Position numbers and translations under genes: made by a program
The notes under the pieces: model-generated
Database searches by the model: none
The model's input: only the letters and a program-made list of their open reading frames with translations
Told to the model about the DNA's origin: nothing
Part shown: positions 1 to 8,968 of the stretch, in pieces
Numbering within the stretch: position 1 is the stretch's first letter
Layout: every line of letters begins with the position of its first letter
DNA from: Bacillota bacterium
Lineage (GTDB): Bacteria > Bacillota > Negativicutes > Sporomusales > Sporomusaceae
Direction: 5' to 3'
Assembly (NCBI GenBank): GCA_017889705.1
Contig: JAGGAB010000007.1
Location: 1 to 64,000 of the forward strand
Length of the DNA stretch: 64,000 bases

Positions 1-30
1 ACTGACACCGTATGAGAAACGGTGCCAGTG
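1..30. repeat. Short inverted repeat at window edge
   Basis: ACTGACACCG (1-10) and CGGTGCCAGT (21-30) can pair with one G-T wobble around a nine-base loop. It may be the end of a gene outside the window. No clear T-run follows, so a terminator call is not justified. Confidence 0.3.
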
Positions 31-84
31 TGCGTAATTTTGATTAATCCTACGCATAGGGTTTTTAATTTATCTTCCTGAACC

Positions 85-332
85 AGGGTTCACTTCAAAT
101 CCGGGCGGTATTCCGTTAAGAAATCCGTACTGTTTGAGCGAGTAGCGAGTTTACGGATTTTAGGAATATCGCCCGGATTTTCAGCTTTTGGAGGCTTCAG
201 GCCTAGACTTTTTGGTCCTTTTGTGTCGATGACAAAAGGACACCCGTCGACTTGGATTCAAATAAAGTATTCACTGGCGTAGATTGGAGTTTTCCCAAAA
301 AAAGAGCCATCGCCAGCGATAATATCACTGTT
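85..332 (-). repeat. Dispersed composite palindromic repeat, copy 1
   Basis: This gene-free stretch holds a composite repeat that recurs in inverted orientation at 41152-41471. It contains three parts. The first is a large hairpin with 18-bp arms at 97-114 and 163-180 and an inner 9-bp stem at 121-129/152-160. The second is the shared string GGAGGCTTCAGGCCTAGAC near 191-210. The third is a 10-bp hairpin GTCCTTTTGT/ACAAAAGGAC near 210-241. A terminator-like hairpin (about 306-345) followed on the minus strand by a T-run may end the minus-strand transporter gene. No protein is encoded here. Confidence 0.75.
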
Positions 333-354
333 GTGACAGCCTTGTATTATGTTA

Positions 355-1317
355 CTAGTTAGCGTCAACAGCCTGCTGCCGGCGAAAAAAGTAAGGAATA
401 ATAGCGGCAAACGGCTGCTGATATAAGATTGTCATCGTGACCGGTATGGCCACTTCGTGTGGAAAAAAAGTCAGGGCCAATACCACTCCAAAACTGGCGT
501 TGCGTAATCCGACACAATAAATCATAGCTAACGTAATTTCCCGGGAGCGGTTTTTAAAGACAAAGGAGCCCAGATAACCTAAAAAATATCCAGCGGCCAC
601 TATCAGCATGGTTACCAGGATTATCTTGAGTGTCGATAAATCCCAGGAGATATCAGGACCGACGATTGCCGCATTGATAAATATAACGATAAAGAAAGCC
701 ACTTTTGCGAGAAAATTACCGATCACTTTCAGGGGAGCAGGCAAGAAATCTTTTTTTCCATAGTCATGAATTAACATACCGGCAACACTGGGCAGGGTAA
801 TCATCATTAATAATTGAAACATCATTTGGAGATAATCAATTTGCAGTGACTGTCCGATAACAATTTTAAAGAAAAATGGCAGGATTACAGGTATAATGAG
901 TGTATCCAGTGTTACTGCAACCAAAGCGATTGTGACACTGCCGCCGGCGATTGCCGTCCAGATAACCGAAGTTACGCCAATAGGGGTTGAGGTGCCTACC
1001 AAATAGCCTAATTGTGTATAATGGTCACCACTAAACAGCAGCAACCCTGCCAGATAGGCAGTAAAAGGGGTAACAAGATGAATAAGCACAAGTATCCAGA
1101 GGGGAACAATAGGTTTTTTTAACACTCGTATAAATTCTTTTAAACTTGTGCCAAGTGCAGTAACAAAGGTCATATAGGCAAACGCGCCAATGGCTGTTGT
1201 CCGTAGCACCTGAGAATCGGGGATTGGTACTAAAAAGCCTAGTAAGAGACCGGCAAGCACAATATAGAACATATGCTGTCCCAGCCAAGAAGTAAATTTT
1301 GCTAGATAAGTAATCAC
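355..1317 (-). CDS. BASS-family sodium-dependent transporter (bile acid:Na+ symporter family)
   Basis: A 320-residue protein that is almost entirely hydrophobic, with about nine to ten membrane segments, matching the length and pattern of the bile acid/sodium symporter (BASS, PF01758-like) fold. Bacterial members move organic anions such as pantoate or ketopantoate with Na+. The substrate cannot be read from sequence. The start is GTG at 1317 with GGAGG seven bases upstream. The gene stands alone, divergent from minC, and a hairpin with a T-run on its strand lies just downstream at about 306-345. Confidence 0.8.
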   Translation of the reverse strand: MITYLAKFTSWLGQHMFYIVLAGLLLGFLVPIPDSQVLRTTAIGAFAYMTFVTALGTSLKEFIRVLKKPIVPLWILVLIHLVTPFTAYLAGLLLFSGDHYTQLGYLVGTSTPIGVTSVIWTAIAGGSVTIALVAVTLDTLIIPVILPFFFKIVIGQSLQIDYLQMMFQLLMMITLPSVAGMLIHDYGKKDFLPAPLKVIGNFLAKVAFFIVIFINAAIVGPDISWDLSTLKIILVTMLIVAAGYFLGYLGSFVFKNRSREITLAMIYCVGLRNASFGVVLALTFFPHEVAIPVTMTILYQQPFAAIIPYFFRRQQAVDAN

Positions 1318-1366
1318 ATTCTTGCCTCCAATATAGTCAACTAAAATAGTATATTCCGTATTCTAC

Positions 1367-1396
1367 TTGCAATACCTCTTTTGTCAATTATATAAT
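1367..1396 (+). promoter_or_regulatory. Possible sigma-A promoter for the min operon
   Basis: TTGCAA (1367-1372) is separated by 18 bases from TATAAT (1391-1396). A second, weaker candidate (TTGACG at 1443, TAAAAT at 1468) has a 19-base spacer. Either could drive minC. Confidence 0.4.
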
Positions 1397-1486
1397 TGGT
1401 ATTGTAACGCTGCAGGAAATTTTGCATATAAGGCGAATTTTGTTGACGTATAGTTAATTAATTATGGTAAAATTTAGGAGAAACAC

Positions 1487-2137
1487 ATGCGGGAGGATGT
1501 AGTATTTAAAGGTAGTAAAGGCGGTCTTGAACTGGTAATAAACCAGTCAGTTGATTTTGCGCTTATTTTGGAACAACTAAAGGAAAAGTTGGAATCGGCT
1601 GCTCAATTTTTTGCCGGCAGTACCGGGGTTAGAATCATATCTGGTACAAATAGGCTAAATGGAGATGAGCGGCACCAACTCATTAGCCTGCTCGCTGATT
1701 ACGGATTAACCTTGCAGGAATATCCTGAGATAGAACCTTCAACACCGGAATTTGAACAAGCGGCAGACCTACCTGCCGACGATATTCCTGTTGAACTCTG
1801 CCAGGAAGCGGAAGGTGGACGAACCTTACTTGTCTCAAGGGTGCTGCGTGGCGGGCAAAAAATAGTATTTCAAGGGTCGGTAATCATTAACGGGGATGTC
1901 AATCCTGGCGCAGAAGTGATTGCCAGTGGCAATATTACTGTGCAAGGCACCTGCCGCGGCATTGCCCATGCCGGTATTAACGGCGACAAAACAGCTAGCA
2001 TTACGGCTGATAAGTTAATGGCCAGTCAGCTAAGAATTGCCGGACTTATTGCTAGGGCTCCGGACAAGCAGGATGAGCCTACTTGTCGCGAGGTGGCCCG
2101 CATTGTAAATGGTTCTGTAATTATCGAACCAGCATGA
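1487..2137 (+). CDS. minC: Septum site-determining protein MinC
   Basis: A 216-residue inhibitor of FtsZ assembly that keeps the division septum away from the poles. The C-terminal half (about residues 110-210) shows the glycine-rich repeating beta-helix pattern of MinC_C (FQGSVIINGDVNPGAEV, then GINGD and ITADKL), which dimerises and binds MinD. The start ATG follows AGGAG at 1476-1480. It heads minC-minD-minE, the genes of the oscillating Min system, with gaps of about 22 bases, so co-transcription is likely. The N-terminal domain is less conserved but of normal length. Confidence 0.93.
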   Translation: MREDVVFKGSKGGLELVINQSVDFALILEQLKEKLESAAQFFAGSTGVRIISGTNRLNGDERHQLISLLADYGLTLQEYPEIEPSTPEFEQAADLPADDIPVELCQEAEGGRTLLVSRVLRGGQKIVFQGSVIINGDVNPGAEVIASGNITVQGTCRGIAHAGINGDKTASITADKLMASQLRIAGLIARAPDKQDEPTCREVARIVNGSVIIEPA

Positions 2138-2159
2138 TTCAAATATAGGAGGTACATGG

Positions 2160-2951
2160 ATGGGAGAAGTAATCGTCATTACGTCAGGTAAAGGCGGCGT
2201 TGGCAAGACAACGACAACTGCCAATCTTGGCACTGGTATTGCCCTGCAAGGCAAAAAGGTTGTGTTGGTTGATGCGGATATCGGACTTAGAAATCTTGAT
2301 GTTGTTATGGGGCTTGAGAACCGGATTGTATATGACTTGGTGGATGTTACCGAAGGAAATTGCCGCTTGAAGCAGGCGTTAATTCGAGATAAGCGCTATG
2401 AAACCCTGTATTTGCTGCCGGCAGCTCAGACACGTGATAAAAATGCAGTATCTCCTGACCAGATGCAGCAGCTATGTAAAGATTTGGCAGAGGAATTTGA
2501 CTATGTAATCATTGATTGTCCGGCCGGAATTGAACAAGGCTTTAAAAATGCCATTGCTGGGGCTGATCGGGCCATTATTGTTACTACACCAGAGGTATCG
2601 GCAGTTCGTGATGCCGACAGGATTATTGGTCTACTGGAATCTGAGGGAAAACATAATCCCAGACTTATCATCAATCGTATCCGGCCATTGATGGTCAAAA
2701 AGGGCGATATGATGGATATTGATGATATCATAGAAATTTTGGCTGTGGATTTAATCGGTATTATTCCGGAAGATGAATATATCGTTATCTCTACTAACCG
2801 AGGCGAACCTGCAGTTGCTAACAATTCGGCAATGGCCAGTACGGCTTACCGGAATATTGTGCGGCGGGTGATGGGTGAAAATGTTCCGCTTATGACATTT
2901 GAGACCAATGAAAGTTTGTGGGGGAAATTTAAAAAAGTGTTAGGCTTTTAA
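2160..2951 (+). CDS. minD: Septum site-determining ATPase MinD
   Basis: A 263-residue ParA/MinD-family ATPase that binds the membrane when ATP-bound, recruits MinC and is released by MinE. The deviant Walker A motif GKGGVGKT spans residues 10-17, followed by VLVDADIGLRNLD (switch I) and YVIIDCPAGIE (Walker B-like). The last residues (LWGKFKKVLGF) form the amphipathic membrane-targeting helix. An RBS (AGGAGG) lies just upstream of ATG 2160. Length and gene order are typical. Confidence 0.97.
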   Translation: MGEVIVITSGKGGVGKTTTTANLGTGIALQGKKVVLVDADIGLRNLDVVMGLENRIVYDLVDVTEGNCRLKQALIRDKRYETLYLLPAAQTRDKNAVSPDQMQQLCKDLAEEFDYVIIDCPAGIEQGFKNAIAGADRAIIVTTPEVSAVRDADRIIGLLESEGKHNPRLIINRIRPLMVKKGDMMDIDDIIEILAVDLIGIIPEDEYIVISTNRGEPAVANNSAMASTAYRNIVRRVMGENVPLMTFETNESLWGKFKKVLGF

Positions 2952-2974
2952 TTTGTGCCTGGGAGGGAAAACGC

Positions 2975-3253
2975 GTGTTTGAACTGATACAGAAATTATT
3001 TGGCAAAGAAGCGCAAGGTTCGAAAAATATTGCTAAAGAGCGTCTGCGGTTTGTACTGGTGCATGATCGTGTTAATGTATCGCCGCAATATATGGAAGCT
3101 ATTAAAGATGATATGATTAAAGTCATTTCAAACTATATGGATATTAATGAAAATGAGATGGAAGTAAATCTGACGAGAAGCAATACGCAGGTAGCTTTAG
3201 TAGCCAATATTCCGGTTAACCGCATGAAACGCACCAATCTGCCGAGTGAATAA
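2975..3253 (+). CDS. minE: Cell division topological specificity factor MinE
   Basis: A 92-residue protein starting with GTG at 2975 behind GGGAGGG (2961-2967). It has a basic MinD-interacting N-terminal helix and the dimerising segment with RSNTQVALVANIPV near the C-terminus. MinE stimulates MinD ATPase, giving pole-to-pole oscillation. Presence of MinE, rather than only DivIVA/MinJ, is usual for Negativicutes and many Clostridia and differs from Bacillus. Confidence 0.95.
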   Translation: MFELIQKLFGKEAQGSKNIAKERLRFVLVHDRVNVSPQYMEAIKDDMIKVISNYMDINENEMEVNLTRSNTQVALVANIPVNRMKRTNLPSE

Positions 3254-3323
3254 GTTAACTGGACGTGAGAGGGAAAAACTATTATAATAGTTAAGACATT
3301 GGTAGAGAGAAGGTTAGTCGGCT

Positions 3324-4430
3324 ATGCTTAACCAGCGCCTCTTGCGAAATTTGGATTTTGTACTTATTGGCATTACTGCATTGCTTGTAGTTATCAGTCT
3401 TGTTGTTATCGGCAGCGCCACCCATATTAATAATCCCAGCGAAGACCGTTACTGGTTTGTACAACGGCAAGGCTTATTTGCTTTGGCAAATATTCTTATA
3501 GTGTTTCTTATGCTAAATTTTGATTACAAATCACTGGAAAGATTTTCGGGATTTTTATATGTTTTAAATATGGTTATGCTGCTTGCCGTTATGTTTGTTG
3601 GGCAATCAGCCCTGGGCGCTCAGCGCTGGATACAAATTGGTCCTATTAGTTTGCAGCCATCTGAGTTTTCCAAGATTATTATGATCGTTGTCCTGGCTCA
3701 GATTTTGGATAAACGCATGGGAAAACTAAATACCTTTAAGGAAATAATTCCGGTATTTATTTATGTCGGAATACCGTTTGTCTTGGTCTTGAAACAGCCT
3801 GATTTGGGAACTTCGTTGGTGTTCTTGGCGATATTATTTGGGATGCTGTTTGTCGCTGGCATCAGTTTGCGGCATCTCGCGGTGATAGTTGGCGGCGGAC
3901 TTGCTTTTATGCCGATTTTTTGGCACTTCTTAAAAGATTATCAGAAAAAGCGCTTAACTGTGTTTATTGATCCTAATGTTGACCCATTAGGTTCTGGTTA
4001 TCATATTATTCAATCAAAAATTGCCATTGGTTCGGGGATGCTGTTTGGTAAAGGCCTGTTCAACGGCACACAGAGCCAGCTGAATTTTCTGCCGGAAAAT
4101 CACACTGACTTTATCTTTGCGGTTATCGGCGAAGAATTAGGATTTATTGGTGCCAGCATAATCTTATTGCTGTACCTTGTTTTACTGTATCGCGGCATAA
4201 AAATTGCCGGTGCGGCCCGGGATAATTTTGGTACACTACTGGCAACCGGTATTACCTCGATGATAGCTTTTCACCTATTGGTTAATGTCGGCATGACAGC
4301 GGGGATTATGCCGGTTACCGGTATTCCGCTGCCACTCATGAGTTATGGAGTCAGTGCTTTGACAACTAATCTTGTCAGTATCGGGATATTATTAAACATT
4401 TATATGCGACGACAAAAAATACTGTTTTAA
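3324..4430 (+). CDS. rodA: SEDS-family peptidoglycan polymerase RodA
   Basis: A 368-residue, ten-segment membrane protein of the SEDS family. RodA polymerises lipid II into glycan strands during cell elongation together with a class B PBP. The signature PENHTDFIFAVIGEELGF lies at about residues 254-271 and the late motif GIPLPLMSYG near the C-terminus. No partner PBP2 or mreBCD lies in the window. It follows the min genes in the same direction, and a hairpin with a T-run ends the group at about 4470. Confidence 0.93.
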   Translation: MLNQRLLRNLDFVLIGITALLVVISLVVIGSATHINNPSEDRYWFVQRQGLFALANILIVFLMLNFDYKSLERFSGFLYVLNMVMLLAVMFVGQSALGAQRWIQIGPISLQPSEFSKIIMIVVLAQILDKRMGKLNTFKEIIPVFIYVGIPFVLVLKQPDLGTSLVFLAILFGMLFVAGISLRHLAVIVGGGLAFMPIFWHFLKDYQKKRLTVFIDPNVDPLGSGYHIIQSKIAIGSGMLFGKGLFNGTQSQLNFLPENHTDFIFAVIGEELGFIGASIILLLYLVLLYRGIKIAGAARDNFGTLLATGITSMIAFHLLVNVGMTAGIMPVTGIPLPLMSYGVSALTTNLVSIGILLNIYMRRQKILF

Positions 4431-4435
4431 TTTTA

Positions 4436-4476
4436 AAAAGGTAAGGGCTTTTTATAGTCCTCACCTTTTGCTTTTT
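4436..4476 (+). terminator. Rho-independent terminator after rodA
   Basis: An 11-bp stem with one mismatch (AAAAGGTAAGG/CCTCACCTTTT) is followed by six T residues. Confidence 0.8.
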
Positions 4477-4614
4477 TAGCAGCTAATCCTAGTCGCTTTC
4501 CTGTATTGGTGAAATAAGAGTAGCAACCTTTAGGGAGTGGCTGGTTATAATTTTATAGTTTTGTCATATATATTCCGTAAGGATACTCTGGACCGGTATT
4601 GTGGAGGGCTTACG

Positions 4615-5364
4615 ATGACAAAGTTATGGAATTCTATAAAAAACGGCTGGCAGTTTACTAACCGCAGCAATGAAAAGACTTGGCAGTCTTATTATGAGGA
4701 TGAACCTGACTATACTTGGCTTAAAAAGACAATAGCGGCTATGGCGCTGTTTGCATTGGTATATGGCGCTCAGGTATCAAATACACAAGTTGGCCTGGAA
4801 CTGGCTGGCGGTGTTCGTCAAATGCTGGTTACGCAGACTGATTTTGCTTACTACACAATGCAAGCCATTGACTATGTTACTTCCCATTGGCCCAATGCCG
4901 CAAGTTCCCCGGTCATACCGGTTCTAAAACAGGTACAGACAACCATATCGCGGCCAGCAGATCCTTTGCGCTATATGATGAAACCGGTTGCTGGACAAAT
5001 AGTAACTCCCTATGGCTGGCAGACCAGTCAAGCGCCAAAACAGGCAATACTTCATGAAGGGATTGCTATTGCTGCTCCTGAAGGGAGTGGCGTGCAGGCG
5101 GCTGCTGCCGGTAAGGTAAAAGCTGTTACCGACAGTGTGCGGTTAGGCAGGATGCTGATTATTGAACATGGTCAGGGTATTGAAACTGTGTACGGATATT
5201 TAGGGGAAGTATTGGTTAAGGAAGGCGAGCCTGTGAGTCAGGGCCAGGTAATGGCTTATATTGGGAAAGGCGGACCGGCCATGGCTGAACTTTATTTTGA
5301 GTTGCGGGAAAATGGAAGAGCTGTTGATCCACTTTCCAGAATTAAAGAGGAGACCGTTAAATAG
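4615..5364 (+). CDS. SpoIVFA-like protein: membrane-anchored, degenerate M23/LytM domain
   Basis: A 249-residue protein starting at ATG 4615, chosen because GGAGGG lies just upstream (an earlier in-frame start at 4537 has no RBS). One membrane segment sits at about residues 39-53 and a LytM fold at about 140-245. The zinc and catalytic residues of M23 peptidases are mostly gone: HEGIAI at 147-152 lacks the usual Asp (Ala151), YGYL has Tyr195 in place of His, and the final HxH is replaced by E225-L-Y227. It precedes spoIVFB by 11 bases. In Bacillus, SpoIVFA anchors and inhibits SpoIVFB, and a regulatory rather than hydrolytic role is inferred here. Confidence 0.78.
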   Translation: MTKLWNSIKNGWQFTNRSNEKTWQSYYEDEPDYTWLKKTIAAMALFALVYGAQVSNTQVGLELAGGVRQMLVTQTDFAYYTMQAIDYVTSHWPNAASSPVIPVLKQVQTTISRPADPLRYMMKPVAGQIVTPYGWQTSQAPKQAILHEGIAIAAPEGSGVQAAAAGKVKAVTDSVRLGRMLIIEHGQGIETVYGYLGEVLVKEGEPVSQGQVMAYIGKGGPAMAELYFELRENGRAVDPLSRIKEETVK

Positions 5365-5375
5365 AGAGGTGATTT

Positions 5376-6251
5376 ATGCGGGCGGGAAAGGTAGCGGGGG
5401 TAGAACTGGTAATCAATAACTGGTTTATCGCAGTTGTTATCTTGTTTGCGGTGGCAGGCCTTGTGAACAAAGTATTGCTAATATTTAGTGCTGTTTTATG
5501 TCATGAACTGGCACATACGCTTATGGCCGCCGGTTTAGGTTATAAGGTTAGACAGGTGGAGCTCTTACCTTTTGGGGCTGTGGCCCGTATAGATAATCTT
5601 GCCGATGCGGGAGCGACAAGTGAAATATTGATAGCTGCCGCCGGGCCACTGGCAAGTATGGTCCTGGCGGTTTTATGTTATAGTATAATTAAGGAAGCCG
5701 GTAATTGGAAAGCTATAGTAGAATTCCTGGGGGAAGTAAATCTCATGCTAGCACTTTTCAACTTGTTGCCGGCTTTGCCGCTTGACGGCGGAAGAATTCT
5801 GCGGGCCTTATTGTGCTGCCGGCGTGAATATCGGGAAGCAACAGCCCTTGTCGTTACAATTAGTTATGGTATTGCCATCATGCTGGTTGTTTTTGCAGGT
5901 GCAGGGTATTGGCTGCATGCTACGATAAATGTAACGATAATAGTGGCGGCAGTGTTTTTGTTTTTTTCGGCCAGGAAAGAAAATGATCTGGCAGGGTTTA
6001 GGGCCATGCGTATTTTAGCAGCTAAAAAAACGGAACTTACCACTAGGCGCATTATGCCTACAAGCCACCTTACCGCTTTAGAAAGCACTGTGCTTAGCGA
6101 TGTAATCTGCCTGTTCGGTTCAGAAGCATACTATGTTGTGCACATTGTTGACCAGAATTTTCGGTTGTGTGGGACTTTGAGTGAAACAGAAATATGGGAT
6201 GGATTAATGCAAAGAGGGATAAAGTCTAAGTTAAAGGAATTTCTACAATGA
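5376..6251 (+). CDS. spoIVFB: SpoIVFB-type M50 site-2 protease
   Basis: A 291-residue intramembrane metalloprotease. HELAH at residues 43-47 supplies two zinc ligands, and NLLPALPLDGGRIL contains the third ligand Asp137. The C-terminal third resembles a CBS-like domain. In Bacillus the homologue cleaves pro-sigma-K in the mother cell after engulfment. It sits directly behind the SpoIVFA-like gene, the same pairing as in Bacillus, which strengthens the assignment over a generic M50 peptidase. It implies an endospore former. Confidence 0.85.
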   Translation: MRAGKVAGVELVINNWFIAVVILFAVAGLVNKVLLIFSAVLCHELAHTLMAAGLGYKVRQVELLPFGAVARIDNLADAGATSEILIAAAGPLASMVLAVLCYSIIKEAGNWKAIVEFLGEVNLMLALFNLLPALPLDGGRILRALLCCRREYREATALVVTISYGIAIMLVVFAGAGYWLHATINVTIIVAAVFLFFSARKENDLAGFRAMRILAAKKTELTTRRIMPTSHLTALESTVLSDVICLFGSEAYYVVHIVDQNFRLCGTLSETEIWDGLMQRGIKSKLKEFLQ

Positions 6252-6369
6252 CTAATTAAATTTTTGTTGAGGCTAGGTTTCAAATTAGCTGTAATTGGAA
6301 AAAATAACGCTTGCTATTTCCAAACAAAAAATACATAATGTTTTTTATAGCTATATATTGGAGGTACAT

Positions 6370-8229
6370 ATGCATCCTATAAATACTGTCAGTCCGGCAA
6401 TTTTGAGTAAGGTGCTGAAACCGGCCCGTTATACCGGACATGAATGGAACAGTGTAAATAAAGACGTTAACGCAGACTTGGTTAGTTTTGTTTTGGCTAT
6501 GCCTGATGTTTATGAGGTCGGCATGTCCAATCTGGGGCTTAAAATATTGTATCAGGTATTAAATAATCGGCCAGATACCTTTGCCGAGCGGGTATATGCT
6601 CCCTGGGTTGATATGGAAGCCGAAATGCGAGCTGCAAATATAAGACTATATACACTGGAAACCAAGCGCCCGGTTAGCTCATGTGATATCCTTGGGTTTT
6701 CGCTGCAGTACGAGCTTAGTTACAGTAATATCCTCAACATGCTTGATTTAGCCGCTATTCCGGTAGAATCAACCAAGCGTGATGAGAGTCATCCGCTGGT
6801 GGTATGTGGCGGGCCGTGTGCTTTTAATGCTGAGCCATTAGCTGATTTTGTTGATCTTTTCATTATTGGGGAAGCGGAAGAAGTAATTGGCGAAGTTGCC
6901 GGAGTTATTGCCGAATGGAAAAAAGCAGGCAAACCTGGCGGCAAAGCGCATGTGCTGCGCCAAGCTGCGCAGCTTCAGGGCATCTATGTCCCAAGTTTTT
7001 ATGAGGAAGAACACAATGCCGCCGGACGGCTAATTGCTTTGCGTCCCACTCAAAATGAAGCTAAACCGGTTATTGTTAAGCGCGTAATAAAAGACCTTGA
7101 TCAGGTAACCTTTGCGACAAAACCCATTGTGCCGTTTATCGAAATCGTGCATGACCGCATTATGCTGGAACTGTTCCGCGGCTGTACCCGAGGCTGTCGT
7201 TTCTGCCAGGCAGGAGTGCTTTACCGACCTGTACGGGAACGCAAGATGGACACTTTGGTTAATTATGTTCAGGAACTGGTGGATAATACAGGCTATAATG
7301 AAATCTCTCTGGTATCATTAAGTTCAGCTGATTATTCCTGTTTAAGTCCCTTAATTACAGAACTTATTACCCGCTTTAAACAGCAAGGGGTAAGTGTTTC
7401 GCTGCCTTCGCTCCGGGTGGACAGCTTTTCCATTGAACTGGCAAAACAAGTGCAACAAGTGCGAAAAAGCGGTTTAACTTTTGCGCCGGAAGCAGGTACC
7501 CAGCGGCTGCGTGATGTAATTAATAAAGGCGTTACTGAAGAAGATCTCACCCAGGCTGTAAGTGCTGCTTTTTCGGCTGGTTGGTCAACTATTAAGCTGT
7601 ATTTTATGATTGGACTGCCAACCGAAACAGACGAAGATATTGCCGGAATTGCTAGTCTAGCGCAGCGGGTGGCCGATTTATACAAACAGATAAAAGGGCG
7701 GCGGGGCGCCAAAGTAACTGTCAGTGTATCCTCCTTTGTTCCCAAACCGCACACTGCGTTTCAATGGTTTGGACAAAACTCGGTAGAAGAAATTGAACGT
7801 AAGCAAAAGCTGCTCAGGTCGCTGATTAAAGACCGCAGTATATCACTTAGCTGGCATGATGCCAGGACAAGCTTTCTTGAGGGCGCGTTTGCGCGGGGAG
7901 ACCGGAGCTTGGGCAAAGTTCTTCTCCGGGCTTGGCAGCAGGGCGTGAAATTTGACGGCTGGTCAGAACACTTTAAATATGATGCTTGGATGGAAGCTTT
8001 TGACGCTTGTGGAGTAGATCCGGAATTTTACGCCAGACGTCACCGCGAGACTGACGAGTTTTTGCCATGGGAGCATTTGTCAGCCGGGGTCAACAAGGCC
8101 TTTTTGGTGAAAGAGTGGCAGGCTGCTCAGCAGGAAACCTTTACTGCTGATTGCCGTCATGATTCATGCGGAGTCTGTGGTGTTTGTCAGGATCTTGATG
8201 TTGATATTGTGGATTGGGGGCAAAAGTAA
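6370..8229 (+). CDS. B12-binding-domain-type radical SAM protein (TIGR03960 family)
   Basis: A 619-residue protein starting at ATG 6370 behind GGAGGT. An N-terminal Rossmann-like domain (MPDVYEVGMSNLGLK) precedes the radical SAM core with the iron-sulfur motif C272-x3-C276-x2-C279 (GCTRGCRFCQAG). A Cys-rich tail (CGVCGVC) ends it. Its stop overlaps the start of the DUF2344 gene (TAATG), and the pair is regularly found next to rng and rplU in Clostridia and Negativicutes. The exact reaction is unknown, and a role in RNA or ribosome modification is only inferred from neighbours. Confidence 0.85.
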   Translation: MHPINTVSPAILSKVLKPARYTGHEWNSVNKDVNADLVSFVLAMPDVYEVGMSNLGLKILYQVLNNRPDTFAERVYAPWVDMEAEMRAANIRLYTLETKRPVSSCDILGFSLQYELSYSNILNMLDLAAIPVESTKRDESHPLVVCGGPCAFNAEPLADFVDLFIIGEAEEVIGEVAGVIAEWKKAGKPGGKAHVLRQAAQLQGIYVPSFYEEEHNAAGRLIALRPTQNEAKPVIVKRVIKDLDQVTFATKPIVPFIEIVHDRIMLELFRGCTRGCRFCQAGVLYRPVRERKMDTLVNYVQELVDNTGYNEISLVSLSSADYSCLSPLITELITRFKQQGVSVSLPSLRVDSFSIELAKQVQQVRKSGLTFAPEAGTQRLRDVINKGVTEEDLTQAVSAAFSAGWSTIKLYFMIGLPTETDEDIAGIASLAQRVADLYKQIKGRRGAKVTVSVSSFVPKPHTAFQWFGQNSVEEIERKQKLLRSLIKDRSISLSWHDARTSFLEGAFARGDRSLGKVLLRAWQQGVKFDGWSEHFKYDAWMEAFDACGVDPEFYARRHRETDEFLPWEHLSAGVNKAFLVKEWQAAQQETFTADCRHDSCGVCGVCQDLDVDIVDWGQK

Positions 8230-8939
8230 TGGCAAAATTGCGTTTGATGATAACTAAAGGCAATCCAATTCGCTATATTTCTCATTTAGATTTTGCCGGT
8301 ACACTCGAACGCGTTGTCCGGCGGGCTAAATTGCCGGCAGCTTATTCGGAAGGCTTTAACCCGCATATGAAAATGGCATTTGCCTCGGCTCTGGCAGTCG
8401 GGGTAACCAGCGAAGCCGAATATATGGATCTTGAACTTACTGAGGAACTGGAACTTGACCGGCTAAAAGAGCAGATTGTGTCACAACTGCCTGAAGGCAT
8501 TGAACTTAAAGCAGCTCAATATGTGCACCAGCCGAGCAAGGCATTAATGGCGCTTGTTAACCTGGCTGTCTATGAAATTGTTGTGCCGCTTCTTAATGAT
8601 GCCGCCTGGGATGTGATTGAGAACAGTGTGCAAAATTTTAATAGTGAAGTAGAAGTAATTTATACAAAGCAAACGCCTAAGGGACGTCGGGAATTGGATA
8701 TCAAAGAATATTTAGCCGAGCCGGCTGTGGCTAAACCGTTACAAGATAATCCGCACCAAGTAAGCATTAATCTTGCCATCAAAATCATGCCGAACGGCAG
8801 TATTAAACCGGTTGAGGTACTTGCTGCACTGATAGAAAACTTTGGGATGCCTGTTGATAAAAATGCAGCGCTGATTCACCGCAGCGGACTGTTTATAACT
8901 GACGGAAAAGTACGCCGGTCACCGCTTGAGGTACAGTAA
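8229..8939 (+). CDS. DUF2344 / TIGR03936 protein
   Basis: A 236-residue protein whose ATG at 8229 overlaps the previous stop. The N-terminal block (RYISHLDFAGTLERVVRRAKLPAAYSEGFNPHMKM, broken up here as RYISHLDF and SEGFNPHMKM) is typical of the family. It is the constant partner of the adjacent radical SAM protein, in some species fused to it, so the two probably act together. The biochemical function is not established. An earlier in-frame TTG at 8214 lies inside the previous gene and has no RBS. Confidence 0.85.
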   Translation: MAKLRLMITKGNPIRYISHLDFAGTLERVVRRAKLPAAYSEGFNPHMKMAFASALAVGVTSEAEYMDLELTEELELDRLKEQIVSQLPEGIELKAAQYVHQPSKALMALVNLAVYEIVVPLLNDAAWDVIENSVQNFNSEVEVIYTKQTPKGRRELDIKEYLAEPAVAKPLQDNPHQVSINLAIKIMPNGSIKPVEVLAALIENFGMPVDKNAALIHRSGLFITDGKVRRSPLEVQ

Positions 8940-8968
8940 CAACTGATTTTACACAAAGGAAAAAAGTC

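Noticed and set aside
4615-5364. Active M23 peptidoglycan endopeptidase
   Set aside because: Most zinc and catalytic residues are replaced, and the neighbour is spoIVFB, so a SpoIVFA-like role fits better.
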